50,229 nt of DNA from Clostridiales bacterium (GTDB taxonomy: Bacteria > Bacillota > Clostridia > Monoglobales > WRBX01), in NCBI GenBank assembly GCA_031261985.1, contig JAISIR010000009.1, forward strand, positions 1 to 50,229, in the 5' to 3' direction. How positions within the stretch are numbered: position 1 is the first letter of the stretch; every line of letters begins with the position of its first letter. Under the pieces are notes generated by a model. That model saw only the letters and a list, made by a program, of their open reading frames with translations, ran no database searches and was not told where the DNA came from. Both the position numbers and the translations under genes were made by a program. This document shows positions 27,492-35,748 of this stretch, in pieces.

Positions 27492-28481
27492 ATGAACATC
27501 TTGCCCGATAAAAACCTGCTTAATACTATAAAAAATATCATGCACCAAAACGGTTTGCATTTTAATAAATCACTAGGGCAGAACTTTTTAATCAGCCAAT
27601 CTGCCCTAGATACCATTGTGCAAAATTGTGGTATTATAGGAGATAGCAACCTTTTTAGCACGTCCGACGCGCCTAACACGCCTAACACGCCACATGCACC
27701 CAACGCACCCGACACCACCGACGCACCAGACACACCCGCCACGCCGCTCAGCGCAACCGACCCTTATGTAATCGAAATCGGTGGCGGTTTGGGCGTTTTA
27801 ACCCACATGTTGGCAGCTCAAACTAAAAACGTCTACACCTTCGAGCTCGATTCTAAGCTCGCCGATTTTTTGCGCCTTAATACAAGTGCCACCATTATAA
27901 ATGAGGATTTTTTAACAGCCGATATTTCCCCAATTATCCAGCGCGCTCAAACCGAAAACAAGCAGCTCTTCGTCGTCGCAAACCTGCCTTATTACATAAC
28001 TTCGCCGATAATAACTAAATTGCTCGAAAACGCAGGCACCCCCTCCCCCTTTAACGCCATCACCGTCATGCTCCAAAAAGAAGTCGCCCAGCGCATGGTC
28101 GCCCCTCCAGGCACCAGCCGCCGCGGAGCCTTCTCTATTTTTGTGCAGTTTTATACCACGCCGAACATTATTTGCAACGTCCCCGCCAATTGCTTTATGC
28201 CCGCGCCAAAGGTCGATTCCGCCGTCGTCCGCCTTACCCCTCACGCTTCTACCATCACCTCAAGTTCAGACGATTTCTTCCGCCTAGTCAAGCAATCTTT
28301 CCTTCAAAAACGCAAAATGTTAGTCAACTCTTTGTCCAGTTTTTATGGCAAACAAACCGTGATAAACGCGCTTTCCACCCTTAACATCAACCCTAAAGTC
28401 CGCGCTGAAGATTTATCAATTACCGAATTCGATAATTTAACACAAATTTTACACATGAATCGGGCAGAAAAACCAAATTAA
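27492..28481 (+). CDS. rsmA: 16S rRNA dimethyladenosine transferase with proline-rich insert
   Basis: KsgA/RsmA dimethylates two adjacent adenosines in helix 45 of 16S rRNA. FNKSLGQNFLISQSALDTIV, SAM motif I VIEIGGGLGVLT, the catalytic NLPYYITSPI and the C-terminal PAPKVDSAVVRL are present. Between residues about 52 and 89 it carries a low-complexity insert of APNTP-like units that is not part of the usual fold, placed just before the first SAM-binding strand. 329 residues, long for the family because of the insert. No good ribosome binding site; probably coupled to the gene upstream. Confidence 0.93.
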   Translation: MNILPDKNLLNTIKNIMHQNGLHFNKSLGQNFLISQSALDTIVQNCGIIGDSNLFSTSDAPNTPNTPHAPNAPDTTDAPDTPATPLSATDPYVIEIGGGLGVLTHMLAAQTKNVYTFELDSKLADFLRLNTSATIINEDFLTADISPIIQRAQTENKQLFVVANLPYYITSPIITKLLENAGTPSPFNAITVMLQKEVAQRMVAPPGTSRRGAFSIFVQFYTTPNIICNVPANCFMPAPKVDSAVVRLTPHASTITSSSDDFFRLVKQSFLQKRKMLVNSLSSFYGKQTVINALSTLNINPKVRAEDLSITEFDNLTQILHMNRAEKPN

Positions 28482-28484
28482 CTC

Positions 28485-28513
28485 TTGACAATTACACACT
28501 GTTATGATACACT
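28485..28513 (+). promoter_or_regulatory. Sigma-A promoter of the orphan paralogue pair
   Basis: TTGACA (28485-28490), 17-base spacer, TACACT (28508-28513), starting four bases after the rsmA stop. Confidence 0.7.
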
Positions 28514-28546
28514 ACATGTAATCAATTTTTCTATGGGGGAGCAAGT

Positions 28547-30532
28547 ATGGACGAGCAAGAAAAGAATTATTTTCTTGATTTTGAAGAAGATTATTTCTAC
28601 GACCAAGTAACCACTGACTTAAAAAATGGTCACACTACCGAATTATTCGATCGTGTCAAAAATTTTACGTTCGATGCACCATTAAGCGCCGAGTTATTAT
28701 CTTTACTTAAAAATTTAAATTCCGATTACATATTTAACGGTCTTGTTCAAAACGAGTGCGATTATTTCGATGAAGAACACCGAATTAAATACGCAAATCT
28801 AGCAACTCAACTTTTCCCCGAGAGTCAAAAAATAATTACCGAAGCCAAATTTTACCTTGGCTTATTAACTATGGACGAAATCTACGAATGTCTGTCCGAC
28901 CCAAATTTTAAGCATTTTGTAAGCAAAGACGTCTTTCAAGATAGTTTTTTCACCAATTACGAAACCAACCGATTCTACGATTTAGCCTATAATACCAACA
29001 ACACATCACTAATGGAAACCCTTTTTAGAATTCCTGTTTATCTATCATACAACCAATTTCTAGCTGCTGTCAAAAAGTTTTATGAGCCTTCTACTATACA
29101 CGATATCCCCTATTATTCCGAAGCCGAAGAGCAACTTAAGCTTTTTATGCCCCTTTCGCCCGAGCGTGAGAAGGATTTAATGCCCTATTGCGAATCCCAA
29201 ATTCGCAAGCTTCAGCTAACCGTTACCCCTACTTACGATGCAATTTTATACGCACTTGTTAATAATACCTCGTTTCATCATATAAAAGAAGCTATTATAA
29301 ACGCCGATTTTCTAACCGATTCCCAGCTTGCATCTTTAGTTAAACTAATTAATTTCCATAAAAAACGCGTAACAATGTATGGTATATTAGACAAACTTGT
29401 ATCGCACCCTAATTGCGGAGTCGAAACTCTGCAAGAGGTAGCAAAAACCGATGTCAGCGATATTGGTGGCGTGGATTATCAAGATTTTGCCGAAGAGTTT
29501 ATTAAAAAGCTTAGAACCATACCCCTTACCGAGGAGCAAAAATCTCAGTTTAAACTTAGCAAAAAGCCTTCTGTGTTTGATGCACTATCTTCCCGCGACG
29601 ATTTTACTTTTGAAGACGCCATAGATTTGCTCAACAATGGCTCCAATTTTTATATAGAGGACTTAGACCGAAATGTCGTCGATAGATTCATTGCTTGCGC
29701 TGAAGAACCTACAAAAAGCGAGAACGAGGTTGCGCTATCTAAATTTTGCAAATCTCATTGGACAGTTACTCAATGCCTAGTTAATTTAGACTGTCATAAT
29801 CCCGAGCCCAACCCAAAAGTTGTGATAGAATGCGCTAAATGCCCGCTTGATACTACTTCAATGAGACGATATACCCCAACTGCCGCCGAAGATTTTAAAG
29901 ATACCGTTACTCTCACCAATTTTACCGACGAGCAATTTAACGAAATTCTGCAAATCGCTAATAACTACGAGCCGCCTACAGACCCTTATGTTATAGAGTG
30001 TACCTTGCCCGGTAACTACCCAAATAACTATCAAGCTATTAGCGATAGGGCACGCGACGCAGGCAAATGGAAGGAATTTGATAAAGCATTATACGATTTT
30101 CAGAATAAGCACCGTTGGTCACAAGCGATAAATAGCGGGCTGTTACTTCAAACTATCGATACCCCTGAATTAACTGATGCAGAATTTGATAGAGTAGTCC
30201 AAATATTCGAGGCTGCACGCACACATAAAACTAAATTCAATAATCCTATAATGGATAGAATTGCCCACAATACTTTTACAGTTGATAATCAAGTATTAAA
30301 GACTATCGAAAGAAAAATTTCTGATTTTAAACAGATGGAAAAACTAGCCGAATTAGGCGTGCCAAAGATGAACGAAAAGCTGCAACACATACGTGATTAC
30401 TTACAAACCCAAAGCAACACCGCCCCCACCCGCGCCGCTTTAAACGATATATCTTCTGCACCAAACGCTAACTCTGTACCTCCTGCACACACCGAATCAA
30501 CTATAAATATAATCAATAATTACTTGCCTTAA
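28547..30532 (+). CDS. Orphan protein, 661 residues, paralogue A
   Basis: No recognised family. The protein is soluble, acidic and almost wholly helical, with no signal peptide. Its middle (LMPYCESQIRKLQLTVTPTY, then ADFLTDSQLASLVKLINFHKK) is similar to the next gene product, so the two are tandem paralogues. Repeated short pieces such as LTDSQLASLVKL, FTDEQFNEILQI and LTDAEFDRVVQI suggest an internal helical repeat around the pattern LTDxxLxxLVxL. It ends in a Pro/Ala/Thr-rich tail. A GGGGGAG site precedes ATG and a promoter lies directly upstream. Function unknown. Confidence 0.85.
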   Translation: MDEQEKNYFLDFEEDYFYDQVTTDLKNGHTTELFDRVKNFTFDAPLSAELLSLLKNLNSDYIFNGLVQNECDYFDEEHRIKYANLATQLFPESQKIITEAKFYLGLLTMDEIYECLSDPNFKHFVSKDVFQDSFFTNYETNRFYDLAYNTNNTSLMETLFRIPVYLSYNQFLAAVKKFYEPSTIHDIPYYSEAEEQLKLFMPLSPEREKDLMPYCESQIRKLQLTVTPTYDAILYALVNNTSFHHIKEAIINADFLTDSQLASLVKLINFHKKRVTMYGILDKLVSHPNCGVETLQEVAKTDVSDIGGVDYQDFAEEFIKKLRTIPLTEEQKSQFKLSKKPSVFDALSSRDDFTFEDAIDLLNNGSNFYIEDLDRNVVDRFIACAEEPTKSENEVALSKFCKSHWTVTQCLVNLDCHNPEPNPKVVIECAKCPLDTTSMRRYTPTAAEDFKDTVTLTNFTDEQFNEILQIANNYEPPTDPYVIECTLPGNYPNNYQAISDRARDAGKWKEFDKALYDFQNKHRWSQAINSGLLLQTIDTPELTDAEFDRVVQIFEAARTHKTKFNNPIMDRIAHNTFTVDNQVLKTIERKISDFKQMEKLAELGVPKMNEKLQHIRDYLQTQSNTAPTRAALNDISSAPNANSVPPAHTESTINIINNYLP

Positions 30533-30568
30533 ACCAATACTTAATTTGTAATAAAGGGGAAAAAATTT

Positions 30569-32308
30569 ATGATTAACGATTCATACTATTCTAGTTATTC
30601 AAACGAAGTAATCGAGCAATATGTCGAAAAATTCCATGAGATTCAAAAGAACCAAGAGCAAGCATTTTTTGCCGAGGTTAAGCAGCGCATCAAAGATGGC
30701 GAAACCGACCTGCTTTACAACTTTGCAAAAAATTTCCACTTCGCCGATGCTTTTCTCGACGAATTAGTTAAAATTCAAAACATCTTCCGAACCAGTCGAA
30801 CATCCGAAGTTCTTTTTGAAATTTATCATTATTCAAAAAAAATCAGCGAAAGTTTCATCGATAACGCTGCCGCGTTCAACTCTAACGAGCTTTTAAATGG
30901 GCTTATACAAAACAGTGGGCTTTCTACTAGCGACATTGCCAAAATAGCAAAACACGTAAAAAATGTTTATCCAATTAATAAAGCTTTCCCCCTTCGCGCC
31001 GACATAAGCTCTGGAAAATACTCAATAGACGAAGCATTAGAGTTAATTAAAAAAGATAATGATTTATCTTACTTTATTAATTTTGATAATTATGAATTAA
31101 CAAAACAAGATATCCAAAAAGTTATCGACACAAAAAATCACTTTTTAATTCGTAGTTTAATTAGTTCTACTTTGCCCATACCTTTTAGGAAACTTGCTCA
31201 ATCATTTAAAGCATTAGAGCCAGATTCCACTGGCGAGCCTTACACATGTAAAAATCTATATCACTCTTTTGGTATGAATTGCCAAAAACAATTAGACCAT
31301 TTTTACCCTTTTAACGAGCATCAAGAAAAAACTCTGTTCCCCTATTGTGGTTTAGAGGTTGTAACTATTAAGCTAGAGCATAAACCTACTTATCAGCTAA
31401 TTATGGATGCAATTGAGCATGGCGGTATAATGTTCGGTCGCAAAATTTCTACTTATATAGAAAAAGCAAATCTAAGCGAACAAGAGCTTAAAAATATTGT
31501 TAAATTCTCGGAAGCTTTTAAAGAACAGAACAAGAATAACTCTACAGAAACGTACAATTTCTTCCAATATGAACTAGAAGGTGTTATACGAAGCGCCAAT
31601 TGCACGCCCGAAATTTTCACGGATATTTGCGCTATAAAAGATCAAACTTCAATGTTCTTTACCGAGAGAATAGCTTCGCATAAACTGGCCGAAAAGTTTA
31701 TTAACGCCAATTTTACCGATGAACAAAAGAAGATAATAAAAGCTGCCGATTGTGATGCTATAAGCGAATTTGTTGCTCAAGCTAAAGCTTTTTCACTTAA
31801 AGACAACATAGATATATTAGATAGCAAAGGTACTTTTTCAAACCTTCAAATTACAAATATCATCAATCGCTTTCTTGTAAAACCCGACGAAACTTTAGAT
31901 TTAAAAAAGGCATTAATACTTATAAAACACTGTGTTAAAGCCGATTCTCCTTTGAAAGAATTAGATATTAACATGGAAATTGACGAAAACGACCTATTAG
32001 AAATTGTAAAATCGCTTAAAAGCTTCCACCTTAAAGAGCAACTTTCTTCGCATCTAAAGAACGCTATTTCTACCGACGAACACTTAAGAGAGCTTGATAA
32101 AATACTTAAAGAAGCAGACCTTAGCTATTTATATTCATTAGCTAACAACCCCAAAATGGTGCATTTAATAAAGCAAAGCACTAGGCAGCTCATCGCTGGC
32201 AACACGGCTTCTAAAACTCCTGCGCCACCCGCCGCCGACCAAACACCCGATATCCCCCCTCAAACTCCTCCTAATACTACCCCCATTACTACAAGAAAAA
32301 TTGTATAA
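30569..32308 (+). CDS. Orphan protein, 579 residues, paralogue B
   Basis: Helical soluble protein related to the gene before it: LFPYCGLEVVTIKLEHKPTY and ANLSEQELKNIVKFSEAFK align with the equivalent positions of paralogue A, as do the N-terminal LLYNFAKNFHFADAFLDEL and LLNGLIQN pieces. The same repeat style (LSEQELKNIVKF, FTDEQKKIIKAA) recurs. The last 40 residues are rich in Pro and Thr (PAADQTPDIPPQTPPNTTP). It follows after 36 bases with AAGGGGA before ATG, so the pair is an operon closed by the hairpin at 32324. Function unknown. Confidence 0.85.
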   Translation: MINDSYYSSYSNEVIEQYVEKFHEIQKNQEQAFFAEVKQRIKDGETDLLYNFAKNFHFADAFLDELVKIQNIFRTSRTSEVLFEIYHYSKKISESFIDNAAAFNSNELLNGLIQNSGLSTSDIAKIAKHVKNVYPINKAFPLRADISSGKYSIDEALELIKKDNDLSYFINFDNYELTKQDIQKVIDTKNHFLIRSLISSTLPIPFRKLAQSFKALEPDSTGEPYTCKNLYHSFGMNCQKQLDHFYPFNEHQEKTLFPYCGLEVVTIKLEHKPTYQLIMDAIEHGGIMFGRKISTYIEKANLSEQELKNIVKFSEAFKEQNKNNSTETYNFFQYELEGVIRSANCTPEIFTDICAIKDQTSMFFTERIASHKLAEKFINANFTDEQKKIIKAADCDAISEFVAQAKAFSLKDNIDILDSKGTFSNLQITNIINRFLVKPDETLDLKKALILIKHCVKADSPLKELDINMEIDENDLLEIVKSLKSFHLKEQLSSHLKNAISTDEHLRELDKILKEADLSYLYSLANNPKMVHLIKQSTRQLIAGNTASKTPAPPAADQTPDIPPQTPPNTTPITTRKIV

Positions 32309-32323
32309 GTTATACATAATAAC

Positions 32324-32379
32324 AAAGGTTGGCATATTCCTCACATTAAAAGAGGTTTTTGCCAACCTTTTAGTTTTTC
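32324..32379. terminator. Bidirectional terminator hairpin
   Basis: AAAGGTTGGCA (32324-32334) pairs perfectly with TGCCAACCTTT (32360-32370), with an inner CCTC/GAGG stem, followed on the plus strand by TTAGTTTTT. It serves convergent genes, and the stop codon of the minus-strand gene lies on its right arm. Confidence 0.78.
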
Positions 32380-33197
32380 TTACAAAACTTGCATCCGTCG
32401 CAAATTTTAATGCGTTTCTCGAACACTTGCTTAATCGTCGTTGCCAATTCCTTATTGCTAATCCTATCAAAATGATGAAAATATAGCTCCTTAGGCGCCA
32501 ACGTTATCAACGTACTAACCAATAAATCATCATAATTTATGTTAACTTCATACGCATTCATCAAAAAATCCTTAAAGCAATCGTCAGTTATATCCCTATG
32601 CTTTCCGTCAAAAAATCTATATTGCAGCGGCGCGTCCACCACTACATGCACGCACTTAACCTTAGGCTCCTGGATATCGATAAAATACTTCAGCAAGCTA
32701 ATAAATTCTTTATGCTCACGCTCGACCATAAATTGCCTAACCGCTTTCTCTACCATCACCTCAAGCTCGGTAATGTAACGCTTTAGCCTAAACTTAACAA
32801 ACCCCTTTAAAATAAGGCGATTGCTAGTGTTTAAAAACTCTGCAAGGCTTTTGTTGATAATATCCCGACGCATCATCCGCTTACTAGCGCTATCTTTTTG
32901 CACCATCTCGTTTGCGATGTTATATATGCTCATGCGCTCGATATTTGTAAACGCACCGCAACTTTTATTGATAATTTTATACATCAACCGCTTCTCAAAA
33001 AAATCGATGATTTCATCTGAAAGCACAAGCGATATTAGCTGTTTAGCCTTAGGATTTTTAAGTTTTATATCTATAATATTTTCGTTATTTATTGGTTCAA
33101 CAAATATTTCGCCAGCAAGTTCATTATTCGCAAGCGAGACGATTCGGCTATTAATAAAGCGCGTTTCGTCATCGTTGAAAATTGTTAACTTTTCCAA
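32370..33197 (-). CDS. ytxC: YtxC-like sporulation protein
   Basis: About 276 residues with the layout of the putative sporulation protein YtxC: an alpha/beta N-terminal part, a helical centre (FRLKRYITELEVMVEKAVRQF, KEFISLLKYFIDIQEPKV) and the family-like end DDLLVSTLITLAPKELYFHHF. The C-terminus carries three close cysteines (CDGCKFC), a possible metal site. I place the start at the TTG at 33197 (EKLTIF follows) because GAGGAAG lies 8 bases before it. Family assignment is from memory of its conserved end, so moderate. Confidence 0.7.
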   Translation of the reverse strand: MEKLTIFNDDETRFINSRIVSLANNELAGEIFVEPINNENIIDIKLKNPKAKQLISLVLSDEIIDFFEKRLMYKIINKSCGAFTNIERMSIYNIANEMVQKDSASKRMMRRDIINKSLAEFLNTSNRLILKGFVKFRLKRYITELEVMVEKAVRQFMVEREHKEFISLLKYFIDIQEPKVKCVHVVVDAPLQYRFFDGKHRDITDDCFKDFLMNAYEVNINYDDLLVSTLITLAPKELYFHHFDRISNKELATTIKQVFEKRIKICDGCKFCKKN

Positions 33198-33452
33198 AAT
33201 CACACTTCCTCGGTAATCTACCAAAATAGTATAACCAATTTCTTTTTATACTATGTTAAAATTTAAATTACGTGAGGCTAAAATTTATTATAAAAACAAG
33301 TTTTCGGCAGCTTGTCGTCGAAAACAACAGAATAACTTTAGAAGCGTAGTGCGATTAACTCGCGCGCAGCGTGTTTATATTACAATTCAAACTGATTCTC
33401 AAACAAAAGATATATTTTTTTACAAAAATATCTAAAACTTTATAAAAAACTC
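33198..33452. other. Intergenic stretch without a convincing gene
   Basis: AT-rich. It holds a hairpin GTTTTCGGC...GTCGAAAAC (33300-33325), resembling the one at 46407-46432, and an A/T-rich palindrome around 33405-33433. A 60-codon frame here has no ribosome binding site and looks like noise. Confidence 0.5.
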
Positions 33453-33481
33453 TTGACAATTTTTAAATAATATGTTACAAT
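33453..33481 (+). promoter_or_regulatory. Sigma-A promoter of tRNA-Val/tRNA-Asp
   Basis: TTGACA (33453-33458), 17-base spacer, TACAAT (33476-33481), 20 bases before tRNA-Val. Confidence 0.85.
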
Positions 33482-33500
33482 AATTGGGTAGTCAAGTTTC

Positions 33501-33576
33501 GGGCGCTTAGCTCAGCTGGGAGAGCATCTGCCTTACAAGCAGGAGGTCACAGGTTCGATCCCTGTAGCGCCCACCA
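33501..33576 (+). tRNA. tRNA-Val (TAC)
   Basis: GGGCGCT acceptor pairing with AGCGCCC, D arm TAGCTCAGCTGGGAGAGC, anticodon stem CTGCC/GGCAG-like with loop CTTACAA (anticodon TAC), T arm ACAGG-TTCGATC-CCTGT, discriminator A and encoded CCA. Confidence 0.97.
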
Positions 33577-33577
33577 T

Positions 33578-33620
33578 GCAATTTGCTATACAAATTGCAA
33601 CTTCTTTGCGATAGCAAAGA
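33578..33620. repeat. Two short hairpins behind tRNA-Val
   Basis: GCAATTTG-ctata-CAAATTGC (33578-33598) and TCTTTGC-gata-GCAAAGA (33603-33620). The second matches the inner hairpin of the tRNA-linked repeat at 48838 (TTTGCGATAGCAAA), so this may be a reduced third copy. Confidence 0.6.
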
Positions 33621-33637
33621 CACTTCACTGTTTTAAC

Positions 33638-33656
33638 AAGCCCTTTGGGCTTTTCT
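33638..33656 (+). terminator. Short hairpin with T-run between the two tRNAs
   Basis: AAGCCC-ttt-GGGCTT followed by TTC. It is weak (6 bp) and may only partly separate the tRNA genes. Confidence 0.45.
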
Positions 33657-33663
33657 ATATTAT

Positions 33664-33740
33664 GGCTCTGTGGCTCAGTTGGTTAGAGTACCGCCCTGTC
33701 ACGGCGGGGGTCAGGGGTTCAAGTCCCCTCAGAGTCGCCA
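33664..33740 (+). tRNA. tRNA-Asp (GTC)
   Basis: GGCTCTG acceptor pairing with CAGAGTC, D arm TGGCTCAGTTGGTTAGAG, anticodon stem CCGCC/GGCGG with loop CTGTCAC (anticodon GTC), T arm AGGGG-TTCAAGT-CCCCT, discriminator G and encoded CCA. Confidence 0.97.
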
Positions 33741-33744
33741 AAAT

Positions 33745-33772
33745 AAAAGCAGACGTTTACGCCTGCTTTTTT
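33745..33772 (+). terminator. Intrinsic terminator after tRNA-Asp
   Basis: AAAAGCAGACG pairs with CGCCTGCTTTT with one mismatch, 4-base loop and six T's. Confidence 0.85.
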
Positions 33773-33845
33773 GTTATTATCAACTAATTTATATTTGTCT
33801 TTTGAAATTGCATCTACAAAAACCTTACTATCACATTTTCGTAGT

Positions 33846-34049
33846 TTATTTTTTGACAGCCTTTAATTCATCAATAGTTACAAAATCCCCAGTCGCAATC
33901 TGCTCCTCACCAGCCTTTATCGCATTAAGCTCTTCGGTAGTAGCATAATCGTCAGCAATAAAAATTCGCAACAATTGCTTTATCTTAGGCATTTCGCTAT
34001 CAGGAATATTTAAAATCATATCATAAAGTTCTTTTTGTGCTGTGCTCAT
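33846..34049 (-). CDS. Putative antitoxin of a RelE-type module
   Basis: A 67-residue acidic protein (MSTAQKELYDMILNIPDSEM at the start, a C-terminal part rich in Glu and Asp). Small size, charge and position directly behind a RelE-like toxin gene suggest the antitoxin. The ATG at 34049 has GAGGTGG upstream; the toxin stop is 13 bases before it. The order toxin then antitoxin is the reverse of most type II modules. No clear DNA-binding fold is visible. Confidence 0.65.
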   Translation of the reverse strand: MSTAQKELYDMILNIPDSEMPKIKQLLRIFIADDYATTEELNAIKAGEEQIATGDFVTIDELKAVKK

Positions 34050-34062
34050 AATTAACCACCTC

Positions 34063-34299
34063 TTACTTTTTATATGCACTCCCTCTAGGAAGTATATCGT
34101 CTATTTTTAAAATATCCTCTTTTAAGGTATATAATACTCTATAGTCTCCAACACGCAACCTATAGGCAGAAGAATAATTCTTCAGAGGTTTAATATCTCC
34201 AGCCGGAATGTTCTCAATAGCATTTAAAACTCTTTCGTAAAACTTCTTATCCAAACTTAAAATGCTTTTCTTTGCATTTTTAGAAAAAAGAATCTCCAT
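34063..34299 (-). CDS. RelE/ParE-type toxin
   Basis: A 78-residue basic protein with the RelE superfamily pattern: ILFSKNAKKSILSLDKKFYERV, then IPAGDIKPLKNYSSAYRLRVGDYRVLYTL. RelE toxins usually cleave mRNA on the ribosome. The start is placed at 34299 because AGAGGG precedes it and because an upstream alternative start would lie ahead of the promoter. It is transcribed with the downstream antitoxin gene. Confidence 0.85.
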   Translation of the reverse strand: MEILFSKNAKKSILSLDKKFYERVLNAIENIPAGDIKPLKNYSSAYRLRVGDYRVLYTLKEDILKIDDILPRGSAYKK

Positions 34300-34317
34300 A
34301 AATATCCCTCTACACTT

Positions 34318-34346
34318 ATTATACCTCAAAACGTTATAAATGTCAA
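34318..34346 (-). promoter_or_regulatory. Sigma-A promoter of the toxin-antitoxin pair
   Basis: Minus-strand TTGACA (34341-34346), 17-base spacer, TATAAT (34318-34323). The leader to the toxin start is only about 12 bases. Confidence 0.85.
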
Positions 34347-34409
34347 TACAAATATGCAATAAGATATCCTAAAAGCATTAAAAATCCCAAGCATACTCCT
34401 TGTTTAATC

Positions 34410-34438
34410 TTGACAAATTCCAAAATATATAGTATAAT
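34410..34438 (+). promoter_or_regulatory. Sigma-A promoter of the ThiC-like cluster
   Basis: Exact TTGACA (34410-34415), 17-base spacer, exact TATAAT (34433-34438). The leader to the start codon is about 38 bases, too short to hold a TPP riboswitch. Confidence 0.9.
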
Positions 34439-34482
34439 AGATGTACGTGTAATTAATTTTTGCGCAACGCAGGTGTAAAACC

Positions 34483-35691
34483 ATGTACAAATACAATTTG
34501 CAAAATTTGCAATACGTAGACGAAATTAAAAAAGGATACATATCTTTGCAGCAAGCCACTCGGTTGATAGAGAACGACGAGGGGCTTAGTTTTATTGATA
34601 ATGGCAAGCATTCGCTCCTTCTCGGTCAAACTTCTAACGGTAGCGCGACCATTAAAGTGTGTTCAAATGTAGGAATCTCGAACAAAGACAATTTCCACAC
34701 CGCCGTCGCTAGAATCGAAAAATTAAATAACCTTACATATAAGCCAGATATGATTTTCGACCATACACCCTCGCATAATGGTCTAATTTTATGGAGCGAA
34801 ATTCGCAAGATTTACAACGGCATAATAGGTTTTTGCCCCGTTTTAAGCACCGCTAACAAAAACAATATCGATAAATCCGAGCTGCTAGAGCTTATTGATC
34901 AAGTATGCGAAGGCGGCGTCAACCTTATCCACATTATTCCTACCATAAATCGCGATTTATACAATACCGCCAAGCACGATAGATTCTACCCCCTAACTTC
35001 CTGGAGCGGCGGGCTTTTGTATGACGACATGATAGCCAATAACCGCGAGCAAAATGTGGTTGCCGAATGTTTTGACGAAATTCTTAAAATCCTTAAAAAA
35101 CATAACGCAACCTGCGATATCGGCATTGCTTTTAGACCAATTAGAATTTCCGAATGCCTTGACGCAGCTCATACAACCGAACTTAAAGAACAAGAGTATT
35201 GGATTAATAAAGCCAAACAAGCTGGCGTTTTAACTATTCGCGAGATTGGCGGGCATATCCCTGTGCATAAAGCCAAGCAGCTTTCCCAAACCATTGGCAC
35301 GCACACGCCTTCTATGCCTCTTCCCGTTTCTATCGATAGCTGCCAAGGCTTCGACCACGCCAGCTCTATCGTCGCCATGACCGCCCTAGGCGAGCATTGC
35401 AATATCGCATTTTTCAACCCCGTTACCGATATCGAACACACAGGTGGCGTTCCAACTTTTGCCGAGATTTCTGCTGGCTTAAAATCTGCCATAACTGTTG
35501 CTCATAGCCTAGATATTGGCAACATCCCTCAAACTCAAGAATTAGACGACATTGTCTCAGATATCCGCCAAAAAGCTCAAACATGTGTCGTAGAATATGG
35601 TTTGTTCGACCAAACTAAACTAGATTTCGATAAATTACGCAAAGGTTGCAATCGTTGCGGCGCGTTCTGCCCTTTGATAAAAAACGATTAA
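34483..35691 (+). CDS. Divergent ThiC-family radical SAM enzyme
   Basis: 402 residues aligning by motif along the whole ThiC fold: GSATIKVCSNVG (residues 53-64, ThiC Gly-rich strand), KPDMIFDHTPSHNG, GGVNLIHIIPTIN, LTSWSGG, REIGGHIPVHKAKQL with the presumed zinc ligands H258 and nearby H262, GFDHASSI, DIEHTGGVP, and the C-terminal cluster cysteines C389-X2-C392-X3-C396. Canonical ThiC makes the thiamine pyrimidine HMP-P from AIR; the paralogue BzaF makes 5-hydroxybenzimidazole. Here several substrate motifs differ (for example FDHTPSHNG in place of the usual DLSTGG type), no other thi gene is nearby and no TPP riboswitch precedes it. I infer a different product. It heads a six-gene plus-strand group. 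Confidence 0.75.
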   Translation: MYKYNLQNLQYVDEIKKGYISLQQATRLIENDEGLSFIDNGKHSLLLGQTSNGSATIKVCSNVGISNKDNFHTAVARIEKLNNLTYKPDMIFDHTPSHNGLILWSEIRKIYNGIIGFCPVLSTANKNNIDKSELLELIDQVCEGGVNLIHIIPTINRDLYNTAKHDRFYPLTSWSGGLLYDDMIANNREQNVVAECFDEILKILKKHNATCDIGIAFRPIRISECLDAAHTTELKEQEYWINKAKQAGVLTIREIGGHIPVHKAKQLSQTIGTHTPSMPLPVSIDSCQGFDHASSIVAMTALGEHCNIAFFNPVTDIEHTGGVPTFAEISAGLKSAITVAHSLDIGNIPQTQELDDIVSDIRQKAQTCVVEYGLFDQTKLDFDKLRKGCNRCGAFCPLIKND

Positions 35692-35748
35692 TTTAAATGA
35701 ACGGGTTTAATACACTTCATACGCTAGTTACAACCTAAGGAGCAAATT

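Noticed and set aside
33253-33435. 60-codon frame between the YtxC-like gene and tRNA-Val
   Set aside because: No ribosome binding site, no family resemblance, and it spans hairpins and an A/T palindrome; more likely untranslated.
34439-34482. TPP riboswitch expected before a ThiC gene
   Set aside because: The leader is about 38 bases and shows neither CTGAGA nor the other conserved TPP riboswitch elements.
34483-35691. CX2CX3C spacing in the ThiC-like protein as proof of novelty
   Set aside because: The classic bacterial motif is CX2CX4C, but I believe shorter spacing also occurs in some archaeal and anaerobe ThiC-family proteins, so spacing alone is not used as evidence.
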